Positions 1-10,317 are shown, counted from the stretch's first letter. The stretch is DNA of 64,000 bases from Candidatus Gracilibacteria bacterium (GCA_028687475.1 JAQUAB010000005.1:1-64000); one strand, 5' to 3'. Translations and numbers: made by a program. The notes: generated by a model from the sequence alone, not told the origin.

Positions 1-306
1 CTATCTCTTTATCAAGAGAATCCTTGAAAGGAATTATGCTTATCTTCTGTTGAGTGAGATGTGGATCAGATATTGATCTTTAACAACTGTGATTCAAAGC
101 AAAGCGCACAATGAGTCGAATGACTTAAAGTGTGTTAGCAAAGAATGTTATCATCTAAAAATCTTTTTTTAAAAAAAATTCTAACCACCGTTTTCAAGCA
201 ATTGAAAACAGTGTGTACAAACGGTGAACAATATTCATACCAAAATGAACGAGAACAAAAAGCATCATAAAACGGTTTATTCACATTTATGTGATAAATC
301 TCCACG
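1..306 (+). other. rRNA operon spacer / 23S leader
   Basis: This stretch precedes the 23S gene and is presumably the 16S-23S spacer, though the 16S gene itself is outside the window. I see no tRNA in it. It holds a boxA-like element (74-85) and the 5' strand of the 23S processing stalk: 233-241 pairs with 3301-3309 and 253-265 pairs with 3266-3278, as expected for an RNase III-type precursor stem. Confidence 0.7.
74..85 (+). promoter_or_regulatory. boxA-like rRNA antitermination site
   Basis: TGATCTTTAACA matches the bacterial boxA consensus TGCTCTTTAACA in all but one position and lies in the leader about 220 bases before 23S, where NusB/S10 would load for antitermination. The match is direct; the function is inferred from rRNA operons in general. 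Confidence 0.65.
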
Positions 307-3265
<2,959 letters not shown>

Positions 3266-3421
3266 ATGCTTTTTATTCTTACTCGAGCTTTATGCTTGTT
3301 GGTATGAATGGAAGTTTGAAGCAATATTTGTTGGAAATAGTAAAAAATGTCTCAATTTAAAATTATATGTCATATATTATGAGTGGTGAAATTACTTGAT
3401 TTTCAATAATTTCTCCTCAGA

Positions 3422-3539
<118 letters not shown>

Positions 3540-3570
3540 CTTGAGGAGAAATTTTTCGAATAATTTCTAA

Positions 3571-3647
3571 GGATCATTAGCTCAGTTGGTTAGAGCGCTT
3601 GCTCGACATGCAAGAGGTCACTAGTTCGAGTCTAGTATGATCCACCA
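3571..3647 (+). tRNA. tRNA-Val (GAC anticodon) with C at position 33
   Basis: 77-nt cloverleaf with encoded CCA. Acceptor GGATCAT/ATGATCC, D-stem GCTC/GAGC, anticodon stem CTTGC/GCAAG and T-stem ACTAG/CTAGT are all perfect. The 7-nt anticodon loop reads TCGACAT, so positions 34-36 are GAC (valine) and position 33 is C, where U is nearly universal. It lies 31 bases after 5S and 11 bases before the second valine tRNA. Confidence 0.9.
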
Positions 3648-3658
3648 GACTGTTGTCT

Positions 3659-3735
3659 GGGCGATTAGCTCAGTTGGTTAGAGCATCTGTTTTACACGCA
3701 GAGGGTCATAGGTTCGAATCCTATATCGCCCACCA
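3659..3735 (+). tRNA. tRNA-Val (UAC anticodon)
   Basis: 77-nt cloverleaf with CCA. Acceptor GGGCGAT/ATCGCCC, anticodon stem TCTGT/GCAGA (one G-U), loop TTTACAC with anticodon TAC and a normal U33, T-arm ATAGG-TTCGAAT-CCTAT. Last gene of the rRNA operon; a hairpin terminator follows at 3749. Confidence 0.96.
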
Positions 3736-3748
3736 TAAAAATCCAAAA

Positions 3749-3776
3749 ATATCTTACGTGAGTAAGGTATTTTTTA
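3749..3776 (+). terminator. rRNA/tRNA operon terminator
   Basis: Nine-bp stem ATATCTTAC/GTAAGGTAT (one G-U) with a GTGA loop followed by a T-run, 13 bases after tRNA-Val(UAC). Confidence 0.75.
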
Positions 3777-3792
3777 ATACTTTCTTTCTGGA

Positions 3793-3856
3793 TATAGGAT
3801 GAGAAGTTTATCCAGCGAGCGAAAGCGAGTCGGAAATCCTATATCGCACCATATAA
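3793..3856 (+). repeat. Partial duplicate of the tRNA-Val 3' end in a hairpin
   Basis: AATCCTATATCGCACCATA (about 3838-3856) nearly repeats the 3' end of the preceding tRNA-Val(UAC), AATCCTATATCGCCCACCATA. Its T-stem/acceptor half pairs with GATATAGGAT at 3793-3802, giving a 10-bp minihelix that ends in CACCA. It lacks D and anticodon arms, so it is a tRNA remnant, not a gene. Confidence 0.6.
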
Positions 3857-3874
3857 ATATCATAAATCTCTTCC

Positions 3875-4561
3875 TTACTCGGAGGGATTTTTTAGTTCTT
3901 CATATTTCTTTATTCTTTCCAATTGATATAGATTTATTCCTCCTTCATTCCTCCTGGTTATATCTGTTTCATAATCTGCTCGTGTATAATCTTGTATAGA
4001 GAAGTTATATGTAATGCATCAAATCACTTCAGTTCAATTTATAATGAGTACTCGATATCTTCATAAAGTCATTCACATCTTCGTTTCATATTCTATATTT
4101 CATAGTTCAAGAGATATTTTTTTCTGTCATTTGAGGATACTTTTACTTAACATAAACTTCTCCATTCCAAGTAGTTTACAGACTTTGAATAATGGCATAA
4201 ACTCATCAAGCACATAGCTTCATAACTGATTACAAGCCTCTATTAGATATGTCCCTTCAATAATTGGTAATGGAGGATCCTCATATAGATTTTCTCATGA
4301 TTTGTTCGTATTAAGCATTACTCTCCAATTATTTCACTGCCGAAAAGGTATTCATATAATAACATTTTCTGGTCGTGTTTTATGTACTCGAACTGGTTCC
4401 AGAGAAGTTCAATGAGTTCTACTATGATGGTCCAAAAAACTTCTATCATCTATACAAGGAATGTTATTGCTTACTCCCTTAAGTGTGCTAGCTACACGTT
4501 TAAATACTCATAATGTTGCTGTTAAACTGGGGATATGTTCCAGTGGTTCTTTTTCTGACAT
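3875..4561 (-). CDS. Hotdog-like protein (FabA/FabZ-type fold suspected), code-25 gene
   Basis: 228 residues, visible only when TGA is read as glycine; otherwise the frame breaks into short pieces, all closed by TGA rather than TAA/TAG. It begins MSEKEPLEHIPSL and ends at TAA. The centre, IIEGTYLIEACNQLGSYVLDE, resembles the PGVLMIEALAQ helix of FabZ-type dehydratases and is followed by an alternating strand pattern through GMEKFMLSKSILKGQKKISLEL and YRVLIINGTEVIGCITYNF, as in hotdog domains. I see no clear catalytic His/Glu pair, so an enzyme activity is not claimed. A TTGACA/TATAAT promoter places the transcription start at the ATG itself. Divergent from ftsX, with about 100 bases between them. 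The coding call is firm; the fold is a weak inference. Confidence 0.75.
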
Positions 4562-4567
4562 ATATTT

Positions 4568-4594
4568 ATTATAATACAAATAATTACTTGTCAA
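4568..4594 (-). promoter_or_regulatory. Promoter for the 4561 gene (leaderless mRNA)
   Basis: On the minus strand: TTGACA, 15-base spacer, TATAAT, six bases, ATG. With a start 6-7 bases past the -10 box, transcription begins at the start codon, so no ribosome binding site is possible. Confidence 0.75.
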
Positions 4595-4661
4595 ATTTTT
4601 CCCCTCGCTTTTTCTAGTTTTTCCATATAATCCTTCCATATTGTTCTCTAAGTTTCTTTCC

Positions 4662-5591
4662 ATGCGCATCCTCAAGTACGCCCTCAAAAACATCATACGA
4701 AACCCATTTCTCTCGCTTTCGTCGATTTTCGTCATCGGGCTTCTTCTTTTCTTTGTGAATATCTTGATTTTTGTTCTGTTTGTATCAGAGAACTTCATCA
4801 CGGATGTTCAGTCGAAAATCAAGTTCACCATCAACTATCAGAGTGGTTATGAGCTCGATAGTTTGAAATCTCAGGTTATGATCGATGGACTTCGTTCGAC
4901 CTTTTCAGGGATTGTGGTGACTCCGATTTCGAAAGATGAAGCCTATGCTCGCAATAAGACACTCTATCCTGATCTTATCAGTATCATCGAGTGATCAGGC
5001 GAGAATCCATTTCCTGATTCCCTTTCTATATCGGGAATTCCGCTCGATCGCTATGATGAGTTCAATAACTATATCCTCGAACATCGGGATTTGTTTCACT
5101 ATGATGAGGATATTCTCGGGAAGAAGCTTCTGGATTACAAAAGCCAATTCAAACGTATCACAACTATAGTGACATCGCTTCGTATTTTTGAATATGGTGT
5201 TTTTGCACTCCTTGGCCTTTTTGCCTTCACGGTGGCGACGATCATGTATAACGTAATTAGTAACTCTATTTTCTTCCATAGGGAAGAGATCGAGATTATC
5301 GAGCTTGTTGGTGGACGTTCTTCGTTCACGTATGGACAATTCCTACTTCAGGCGATTTTCTATGGAGTTGGAGCAGTGGCTATTGTTGCTGGTGTTTTTC
5401 TCGTTTTTCGTTCTTCTCTTGATTTTTCTGCACTGGAAGGTTCACTTTCTGTTTTTGAATCCACCGTTGTATACTTCTTTGATTCACTTTTATTTCTTTT
5501 GTCCAGTGAACTCTGAATTATACTTCTGTTGAGTATTTTTTCCGCAGCTATCGCCCTCAAAAAATACACACATAAAACTATGTTTCTTTAG
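4662..5591 (+). CDS. ftsX: Cell division protein FtsX (permease-like)
   Basis: 309 residues, two in-frame TGA (4992, 5514) read as Gly. Starts MRILKYALKNIIRNPFLSL, a typical FtsX cytoplasmic lead-in. One TM helix follows (residues about 20-42), then an extracellular loop of about 130 residues, then three C-terminal TM helices; IIELVGGRSSFTYGQFL between TM2 and TM3 is the FtsX family signature. FtsX pairs with the ATPase FtsE at the divisome and regulates peptidoglycan hydrolases across the membrane. FtsE is not next to it in this window, although the two genes usually form an operon. The start is ATG 4662; an upstream TTG in frame is less likely. A tRNA promoter follows. Confidence 0.9.
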
Positions 5592-5627
5592 ATGAGAAAG
5601 CGGAGTGATATTTTTTCGAAAAAATAT

Positions 5628-5655
5628 TTGCATTTTCGGAAAACGTATATATACT
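5628..5655 (+). promoter_or_regulatory. Promoter for tRNA-Asp / tRNA-Ala
   Basis: TTGCAT (5628-5633), 16-base spacer, TATACT (5650-5655), followed by a GC-rich discriminator, about 90 bases before tRNA-Asp. Confidence 0.65.
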
Positions 5656-5751
5656 CCGCTCGCATTTCGATACAGGTTCTGTACACATTACCTATTCGAA
5701 TGTGTGACACGGGGTACGAGATTTTCTCACCTCATCCAATAAACACCTTTT

Positions 5752-5828
5752 GGTGCTGTAGCTCAGTTGGTTAGAGCGCCGCCCTGTCACGGCGGAGGTC
5801 GCGAGTTCGAGCCTCGTCAGCACCGCCA
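5752..5828 (+). tRNA. tRNA-Asp (GUC anticodon)
   Basis: 77 nt with CCA. Acceptor GGTGCTG/CAGCACC, anticodon stem CCGCC/GGCGG, loop CTGTCAC (GTC), T-arm GCGAG-TTCGAGC-CTCGT. Confidence 0.97.
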
Positions 5829-5846
5829 CTTCGTTTTGCTTTGCAA

Positions 5847-5925
5847 AACAATTAAAAATTAATAATTCAAAATTAAAGATGTTCCCGAATCATTTTTAAT
5901 TCTTAATTTTTAACTTTGAATTTCT
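5847..5925. repeat. AT-rich palindromic intergenic repeat (family 1)
   Basis: AATTAAAAATTAATAATTCAAAATTAAAG and, after a short spacer, CATTTTTAATTCTTAATTTTTAACTTTGAATTT form a long imperfect inverted repeat between tRNA-Asp and tRNA-Ala. The same word family recurs at 6009, 8510, 10070 and 19024. Confidence 0.75.
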
Positions 5926-5928
5926 TTC

Positions 5929-6005
5929 GGGGCCTTAGCTCAGTTGGCTAGAGCGCCTGTTTTGCACGCAGGAGGTCAAGGGTTCGACTCCCTTAGGCTC
6001 CACCA
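5929..6005 (+). tRNA. tRNA-Ala (UGC anticodon)
   Basis: 77 nt with CCA. Acceptor GGGGCCT/AGGCTCC (one G-U), anticodon stem CCTGT/GCAGG, loop TTTGCAC (TGC), T-arm AAGGG-TTCGACT-CCCTT. Confidence 0.97.
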
Positions 6006-6008
6006 TTT

Positions 6009-6095
6009 CCAAAAATTCAAGATTCAAAATTCAAGATTCATAATTGAATATGATTCTTGTACAAAATTTTGAATTTTTAATTATTAATCTTGAAT
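6009..6095. repeat. AT-rich palindromic intergenic repeat (family 1)
   Basis: TTCAAGATTCAAAATTCAAGATTCATAATTGAA faces TTTTGAATTTTTAATTATTAATCTTGAATC, an inverted repeat between tRNA-Ala and the next small gene. The word TTGAATC/GATTCAA is shared with the 19.0-kb copy. Confidence 0.7.
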
Positions 6096-6129
6096 CACTA
6101 TGTGACTCCGCAATAAACGTCCACACAAC

Positions 6130-6312
6130 ATGGTATACTCTGTTAAACGCAAGGGTGTATATTCTGGTGGAAAACTCGCTCATGCTATCAAGCATTACAA
6201 GCACCTCCAGAAGCGTATTGCTGTAGAAGGTGAAACTCTCTGGCTTCAGAATGCTATGAAAATCGTTCTTGCGAAATTCAAAAAGTATTCTATTAATGTT
6301 AATAAGATATAA
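6130..6312 (+). CDS. Small basic protein upstream of tuf, unknown
   Basis: 60 residues, MVYSVKRKGVYSGGKLAHAI..., rich in Lys, Arg and His, with a hydrophobic/basic helix near the C-terminus (LQNAMKIVLAKFKKYS). No TGA codons and codon use (GCT, CGT, AAG, CTC) like the translation genes that follow. An in-frame TAA just upstream fixes the start. Its place between tRNAs and the tuf-rpsJ group suggests a ribosome- or RNA-associated role, but I do not recognise the family. Confidence 0.6.
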   Translation: MVYSVKRKGVYSGGKLAHAIKHYKHLQKRIAVEGETLWLQNAMKIVLAKFKKYSINVNKI

Positions 6313-6315
6313 ACT

Positions 6316-6398
6316 ATAAGAGATAAGATATGAGATTCCAAAATATCTCATATCTCATAACTCATATCTCATAACTCATATCTCATAACTCATAATTT
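6316..6398. repeat. Palindromic intergenic repeat (family 2, CTCATATCTCATAA)
   Basis: AGAGATAAGATATGAGAT on the left is answered by four tandem copies of CTCATATCTCATAA-like units on the right, making a long hairpin between two small genes. A related element lies at 8165-8262. Confidence 0.75.
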
Positions 6399-6405
6399 TT
6401 CTCTT

Positions 6406-6492
6406 ATGCCACGTCTCACTACTTATGCTCACAAGAAACTCAAGAAGGCAGTAACTCGTATCAATAAAAAGATGCGAAAAACTAAAAAATAA
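6406..6492 (+). CDS. 28-residue highly basic peptide upstream of tuf
   Basis: MPRLTTYAHKKLKKAVTRIN plus KKMRKTKK, ending at TAA; 11 of 28 residues are Lys or Arg. Codons match the neighbouring translation genes and the ATG follows the TTTTTCTCTT stretch usual for starts here. The composition suggests a small RNA-binding or ribosomal peptide. Chance cannot be excluded at this length. Confidence 0.45.
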   Translation: MPRLTTYAHKKLKKAVTRINKKMRKTKK

Positions 6493-6495
6493 AAT

Positions 6496-6522
6496 TTGCT
6501 TTTCCGCCGTTTTCTATACAAT
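6496..6522 (+). promoter_or_regulatory. Probable tuf promoter
   Basis: TTGCTT (6496-6501), 15-base spacer, TACAAT (6517-6522), then a 32-base T-rich leader without Shine-Dalgarno sequence before the tuf ATG. Confidence 0.55.
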
Positions 6523-6554
6523 CTTTAGGCTTTTAATTTTTATTCTTTTTTTAT

Positions 6555-7748
6555 ATGTCTACATACGACAGATCAAAACCACATATGAATATTGGTACCA
6601 TTGGTCACGTGGATCATGGTAAAACTACTTCTACTGCTGCGTTTACATTTGTTCTCGCTCAGAAGTTCGGTGGTGAAACTAAGAAATACGACGAAATCGA
6701 CGGTGCTCCAGAAGAAAAGGCACGTGGTATTACTATTAATACTGCTCACGTTGAGTATCAGACTGCTAGTCGTCACTACGCACACGTTGACTGTCCTGGA
6801 CATGCTGACTACGTGAAGAACATGATTACTGGTGCTGCTCAGATGGATGCTGCGATTCTCGTAGTAGCTGCTACTGACGGACCTATGGCTCAGACTCGTG
6901 AACATATCCTTCTTGCTCGCCAGGTTGGTGTTCCTTACATCGTTGTATGGATGAACAAGTGTGATATGGTTGATGATGCAGAAATGCTTGATCTCGTTGA
7001 AATGGAAATCCGCGAACTTCTTTCTAAGTACGAATTTCCTGGAGATGATCTTCCAGTTATCCGTGGTTCTGGTCTCGTTGCTCTCGAAAATCCTACTGAT
7101 ATGGACAAACCATACGGTGCGAAAGCTGTTGTTGAACTTTTTGAAGCTATCGAATCTTACGTTCCAGTTCCTGAGCGTGCACTCGACAAGCCATTCCTTA
7201 TGCCAGTTGAAGATGTATTCTCAATCAAGGGTCGTGGTACTGTAGTTACTGGAAAAATCGAACAGGGTGTTATCAAGGTTGGTGACAATATCGAAATTCT
7301 CGGTATTAGAGATACTCAAACTACTACTGTTACTGGTATCGAAATGTTCCACAAGCTTCTTGATCAAGGTCAAGCTGGTGATAACGCAGGTCTTCTTCTC
7401 CGTGGTATCGAACGTACTGATGTTGAACGTGGACAAGTTCTCGCAAAGCCAGGATCTATCAAGCCTCATACCAAATTCGAAGCAGAGGTATACGTACTGA
7501 CTAAGGATGAAGGTGGACGTCATACTCCATTCTTTCAGGGTTACAAGCCTCAGTTCTACTTCCGTACGACTGATGTAACTGGTTCTATCGAACTTCCTGC
7601 AGGAGTTGAGATGGTTATGCCTGGTGATAATATTCAGATGACTATCACTCTCGGTGCTCCAATCGCTATGGATCAAGGTCTTCGCTTCGCGATTCGTGAA
7701 GGTGGTCGTACTGTTGGTTCTGGAGTTGTTGCCAAAGTTATTGCTTAA
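6555..7748 (+). CDS. tuf: Elongation factor Tu
   Basis: 397 residues, full length. GTPase that carries aminoacyl-tRNA to the ribosomal A site. G1 GHVDHGKT (residues 18-25), switch I RGITIN, G3 DCPGHADY, G4 NKCD, then the beta-barrel domains II and III ending VVAKVIA. No TGA is used for any of its many glycines; GGT and GGA dominate, unlike most other genes here. First gene of a tuf-rpsJ-rpmB-rpsP-khpA run in which each gene is preceded by a T-rich spacer, not by a Shine-Dalgarno site. Confidence 0.99.
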   Translation: MSTYDRSKPHMNIGTIGHVDHGKTTSTAAFTFVLAQKFGGETKKYDEIDGAPEEKARGITINTAHVEYQTASRHYAHVDCPGHADYVKNMITGAAQMDAAILVVAATDGPMAQTREHILLARQVGVPYIVVWMNKCDMVDDAEMLDLVEMEIRELLSKYEFPGDDLPVIRGSGLVALENPTDMDKPYGAKAVVELFEAIESYVPVPERALDKPFLMPVEDVFSIKGRGTVVTGKIEQGVIKVGDNIEILGIRDTQTTTVTGIEMFHKLLDQGQAGDNAGLLLRGIERTDVERGQVLAKPGSIKPHTKFEAEVYVLTKDEGGRHTPFFQGYKPQFYFRTTDVTGSIELPAGVEMVMPGDNIQMTITLGAPIAMDQGLRFAIREGGRTVGSGVVAKVIA

Positions 7749-7826
7749 TCAAGAATCTTCATGTGCTCATAGGAAAGTAATTTCCTGTGAGTCATGAGCA
7801 TTTTACTTCCTCATTCCTTAAAATCC

Positions 7827-8159
7827 ATGACTGCCAAAAAGACTTCGAGTGCTCTCGGAAAAATTCGTATTACTGTTAAGGCCTTCGAACACAAGCTCGT
7901 TGACGAAGCTGTATCAAAGATTGTTACAACTGCAAAAGATAGCGGTGCAATCGTTGTTGGACCAGTTCCACTCCCAACAAAAATCGAAAAAATTACCCTC
8001 AACCGTTCTACATTCGTCAATAAGAATGCTCGTGAACAGTTCGAGATTCGTCGTCACAAACGTCTTATCGATGTCATGGATCCTACTCCAAAAACTCTTG
8101 AACTTCTCCAATCAGTGAATATTCCTGCCGGAGTCGGAGTAGAAATCAAGGTAATGTAG
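7827..8159 (+). CDS. rpsJ: 30S ribosomal protein S10
   Basis: 110 residues beginning MTAKKTSSALGKIRITVKAF. The S10 core is clear: LVDEAVSKIV, GPVPLPTKIEKITLNRSTFVN and the FEIRRHKRLIDVMDPTPKTLELL segment. Part of the 30S head and, with NusB, of the antitermination complex that would act on the boxA site at 74. No TGA codons. Directly downstream of tuf, the common bacterial order. An earlier in-frame ATG at 7794 would add an unlikely 11-residue leader. Confidence 0.98.
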   Translation: MTAKKTSSALGKIRITVKAFEHKLVDEAVSKIVTTAKDSGAIVVGPVPLPTKIEKITLNRSTFVNKNAREQFEIRRHKRLIDVMDPTPKTLELLQSVNIPAGVGVEIKVM

Positions 8160-8164
8160 TCTTC

Positions 8165-8262
8165 AATAGATATAAGTTATAAGATATGAACTATAAGATG
8201 AATTACCATCAGTATAGACAATATCTCATATCTTATCTCTCATATCTTATCTCTCATAACTA
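8165..8262. repeat. Palindromic intergenic repeat (family 2)
   Basis: ATAGATATAAGTTATAAGATATGAACTATAAGATG faces ATATCTCATATCTTATCTCTCATATCTTATCTCTCATAAC, an inverted repeat between rpsJ and rpmB built from the same ATATCT/AGATAT words as the 6.3-kb element. Confidence 0.7.
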
Positions 8263-8269
8263 AATTCTT

Positions 8270-8467
8270 ATGTCTCGCGTCTGTCAACTTACTGGAAAAA
8301 GAACTGGAGTCGGAAACAATGTTTCTCACTCTTGCCGTCATACTAAGCGTCATTTCTATCCGAATCTCTTTTGGAGAAATATCAAAGATCCTGCAACAGG
8401 ACTTACTCTTCGATTGAGACTTTCAGCGAAAGCTATCAAGACTCTGAAGAAGAAAGGAATTCTTTAA
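8270..8467 (+). CDS. rpmB: 50S ribosomal protein L28
   Basis: 65 residues. Starts MSRVCQLTGKRTGVGNNVSHS, the standard L28 N-terminus, with the RHFYPNLF and LRLRLSAKAIKTLKKKGI blocks following. One CxLTGK cysteine is present (C5) and another at C22; the full zinc-binding four-cysteine set of some L28 proteins is absent. No TGA codons. Confidence 0.97.
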   Translation: MSRVCQLTGKRTGVGNNVSHSCRHTKRHFYPNLFWRNIKDPATGLTLRLRLSAKAIKTLKKKGIL

Positions 8468-8535
8468 TCCTTATGGAATACTCGGTATTCTTTCTCACCA
8501 AATTCTCAACAATTTAAAATTCTAAATTTAAAATT

Positions 8536-8766
8536 ATGCTCAAGATTCGTCTTTCCCGCGTAGGTCGTAAACATGTCGCAAAATTTCGCGTTGTTCTCAC
8601 AGAACACAAGCAGAGTGCGAAGCATGGATTTATCAAGGTTCTTGGTTCTTACGATCCACATACAAAGGCTCTTGAGATGGATTTTGATACTGCCAATTCT
8701 TATATCAAGAATGGTGCACAATACTCTGAGACCCTTGCGAAGATTGTCGCTTCTCAGTCAAAATAA
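8536..8766 (+). CDS. rpsP: 30S ribosomal protein S16
   Basis: 76 residues, MLKIRLSRVGRKHVAKFRVV..., with the YDPHTK block and the C-terminal NGAQYSETLAKIV helix of S16. Short end of the family's size range. No TGA codons. Followed by a strong hairpin terminator and then khpA, the usual rpsP neighbour. Confidence 0.98.
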   Translation: MLKIRLSRVGRKHVAKFRVVLTEHKQSAKHGFIKVLGSYDPHTKALEMDFDTANSYIKNGAQYSETLAKIVASQSK

Positions 8767-8777
8767 TTCTATACATT

Positions 8778-8796
8778 ACCGCTTCGGCGGTTTTTT
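8778..8796 (+). terminator. Intrinsic terminator after rpsP
   Basis: ACCGC-TTCG-GCGGT stem with T6, 11 bases after the rpsP stop. Confidence 0.85.
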
Positions 8797-8817
8797 ATTC
8801 TTTATATATTTCTTATT

Positions 8818-9069
8818 ATGGAAGCTCAAGCATTTCTTCGTTTGATTGTCGAATCTCTGGTCGAGAAGAAAGAAGCTATCGAGATCACTGAGCAACATGA
8901 CGAACTCGGAACACTCGTCACACTCAAGGTTGACCAAGCGGATATGGGTTCTATCATTGGTCGCGGAGGGAAAACTATAGATTCTATCCGCACGGTTCTT
9001 CGCGTTTTTGGCTCCAAGAAAGGAGAACGAGTGAATCTTCGTATCCTTGAGGACAAGCCAATCGAATAG
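8818..9069 (+). CDS. khpA: KH-domain RNA-binding protein KhpA
   Basis: 83 residues, the size of KhpA (YlqC). Single KH domain with the GxxG loop IIGRGGKT (about residues 43-50), preceded by a conserved Asp/Met strand and followed by IDSIRTVLRVFGSKKGERVNLRI. KhpA, often with KhpB/Jag, binds RNA and affects cell division and elongation in Gram-positive bacteria; its position after rpsP is widely conserved. No TGA codons. A terminator overlaps its stop codon. Confidence 0.93.
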   Translation: MEAQAFLRLIVESLVEKKEAIEITEQHDELGTLVTLKVDQADMGSIIGRGGKTIDSIRTVLRVFGSKKGERVNLRILEDKPIE

Positions 9070-9080
9070 TTGGCTTTTTT
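9057..9080 (+). terminator. Terminator overlapping the khpA stop codon
   Basis: GCCAA (9057) pairs with TTGGC (9070-9074), followed by T6. The 5' arm encodes the last Lys-Pro-Ile-Glu codons of KhpA. Confidence 0.75.
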
Positions 9081-9152
9081 CTTATTTTCTTTCAAAAATA
9101 CTTTACTTTTTCAGAGTTTTTTATACTATCCCTTTAGTATCCATACGTTCCT

Positions 9153-9545
9153 ATGTTCAATCAACTATTCACATTCGAAGAAATTCTAAAGTATGCAGTA
9201 GCAGCCGTTGTAGTTGGTTCTGTTATTCTTGCTGTATTATATAGTATTTGGTGAGGAGTTCTCTTGATTACATCAGGAGGAAAAGAAGAAAAAGTGAAAC
9301 CAGCCGTGAATCATATTCGTCATGCTGCCATTGGTGTCGTTATTCTTATGTTGGTTCTGTTCGTAGCTCCGCAGATTGCTCGTATTATCGGGTTAGAGTA
9401 TCCGGATGTTATTCGTCCGAGTAATATTTTTGCAACGATTCAAGAAGTTTCGTCGAATATATTTGGCGGAGGCATTTCGAGTTCGAATAGTTTTGCTGAT
9501 GATTCATCGAACACGTCAATTGGAAGTGATTTTACCGATTTATAA
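9153..9545 (+). CDS. VirB2/TrbC-like pilin protein, copy 1
   Basis: 130 residues. Two hydrophobic helices (about 11-38 and 58-76) flank the motif YSIWGGVLLITSGGKEEKVKPA, in which the first Gly of WGG is TGA (9249). The layout helix, WGG, [IV]TSGGKEEKVK, NHIRHAAIGVVI is that of T4SS pilin-like (VirB2/TrbC type) proteins common in CPR genomes. The C-terminal tail is Ser/Asn/Gly-rich and ends SDFTDL, identical in style to the next gene. Likely membrane-inserted or assembled into a filament or pore. No other T4SS gene is in the window. Confidence 0.75.
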
Positions 9546-9554
9546 TCTTTTTTT

Positions 9555-9998
9555 ATGGCAGTTTTTTCTTTTGGTATCGAATCTGTGAATGCAGCAAATG
9601 GAACACTCGCTGATGTTGGGAGTAACTATTCTGCTGGTGAAATGATCACAACTGGTGTAGCAATCGTTGTTTTTGTAGCTGTTCTCTGTGCGGTTCTCTT
9701 TATCGTCTGGTGATGAGTGATGTTGATTCTTTCTGGTGGAAAGGATGAAAAAGTAAAGCCAGCTATTAACAGTATTCGCTATTCTGTCATTGGACTGATT
9801 GTTATCGTCATTTCTCTTTTCGTTGCACCAAAAATCGTAGAATTCATGGGACTGAGTGGTATCCAAGATTATCTTGCACCAAATCGAGTTTTTGCCAGTA
9901 TGAAAAATATTGCCAATACGGTTTTCGGTGGTTCAAGTAATTCAGATTTTAGCGTTTCTTCTGATGCTTCCGTCGGTGCTGATTTTACTGATTTGTAA
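9555..9998 (+). CDS. VirB2/TrbC-like pilin protein, copy 2
   Basis: 147 residues, tandem paralogue of the preceding gene, nine bases downstream. It has an extra N-terminal segment ending ESVNAANG that looks like a signal/processing region, then helix GVAIVVFVAVLCAVLFIVW, a GG encoded by two consecutive TGA codons (9714-9719), ILSGGKDEKVKPAINSIRYS and a second helix. The tail again ends GADFTDL. Conservation of WGG, SGGK-EKVKPA and the terminal DFTDL between the copies shows which parts are under selection. A terminator follows at 10031. Confidence 0.75.
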
Positions 9999-10030
9999 GC
10001 CAAATTTATTCACGAAAATTGATTGCTTTC

Positions 10031-10068
10031 TCCCCACTTTTTTATATACTGGTGGGGATTTCTTTTAG
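10031..10068 (+). terminator. Terminator after the pilin pair
   Basis: TCCCCAC (10031) pairs with GTGGGGA (10052), followed by TTTCTTTT. Confidence 0.75.
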
Positions 10069-10098
10069 TTAAAAATTCAAAATTAATAATTCAAAATT

Positions 10099-10317
10099 AT
10101 GGCAAAAAATTCAGGAAATAGAGTCCCAGAATGACCAGAAGTTGGAGTGGTAACATGACCATGATGTCCTCCTCGTATTGCTAATAGGAATGCGCATCAC
10201 GTTTTTGCTACAAATGTACAGAACCTACTTCCGCCCCTAATTCCTAGAAACCAATGAGATGTTCCAGGTCTTCAGGGGTACTTCGGGGTAAAAGTTGGGA
10301 TGGTGATCAAAAAATAA
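10099..10317 (+). CDS. 72-residue Gly/Pro-rich protein, unknown
   Basis: Open only in code 25: four TGA codons within 72 residues. Reads MAKNSGNRVPEGPEVGVVTG, then PGCPPRIANRNAHHVFA, and ends VGMVIKK at TAA. Preceded by a family-1 AT repeat (10070-10098) whose end AAAATT abuts the ATG, as at rpsP. Gly plus Pro make up about a quarter of the protein and there is no membrane segment. I do not recognise a family. The use of all other codons is unremarkable, and the absence of TAA/TAG over 219 bases of AT-rich DNA gives modest support. Confidence 0.5.

Noticed and set aside
3799-4217. Two plus-strand frames of 66-67 residues
   Set aside because: They are antisense to the longer code-25 gene 3875-4561, which has a promoter and coherent protein sequence.
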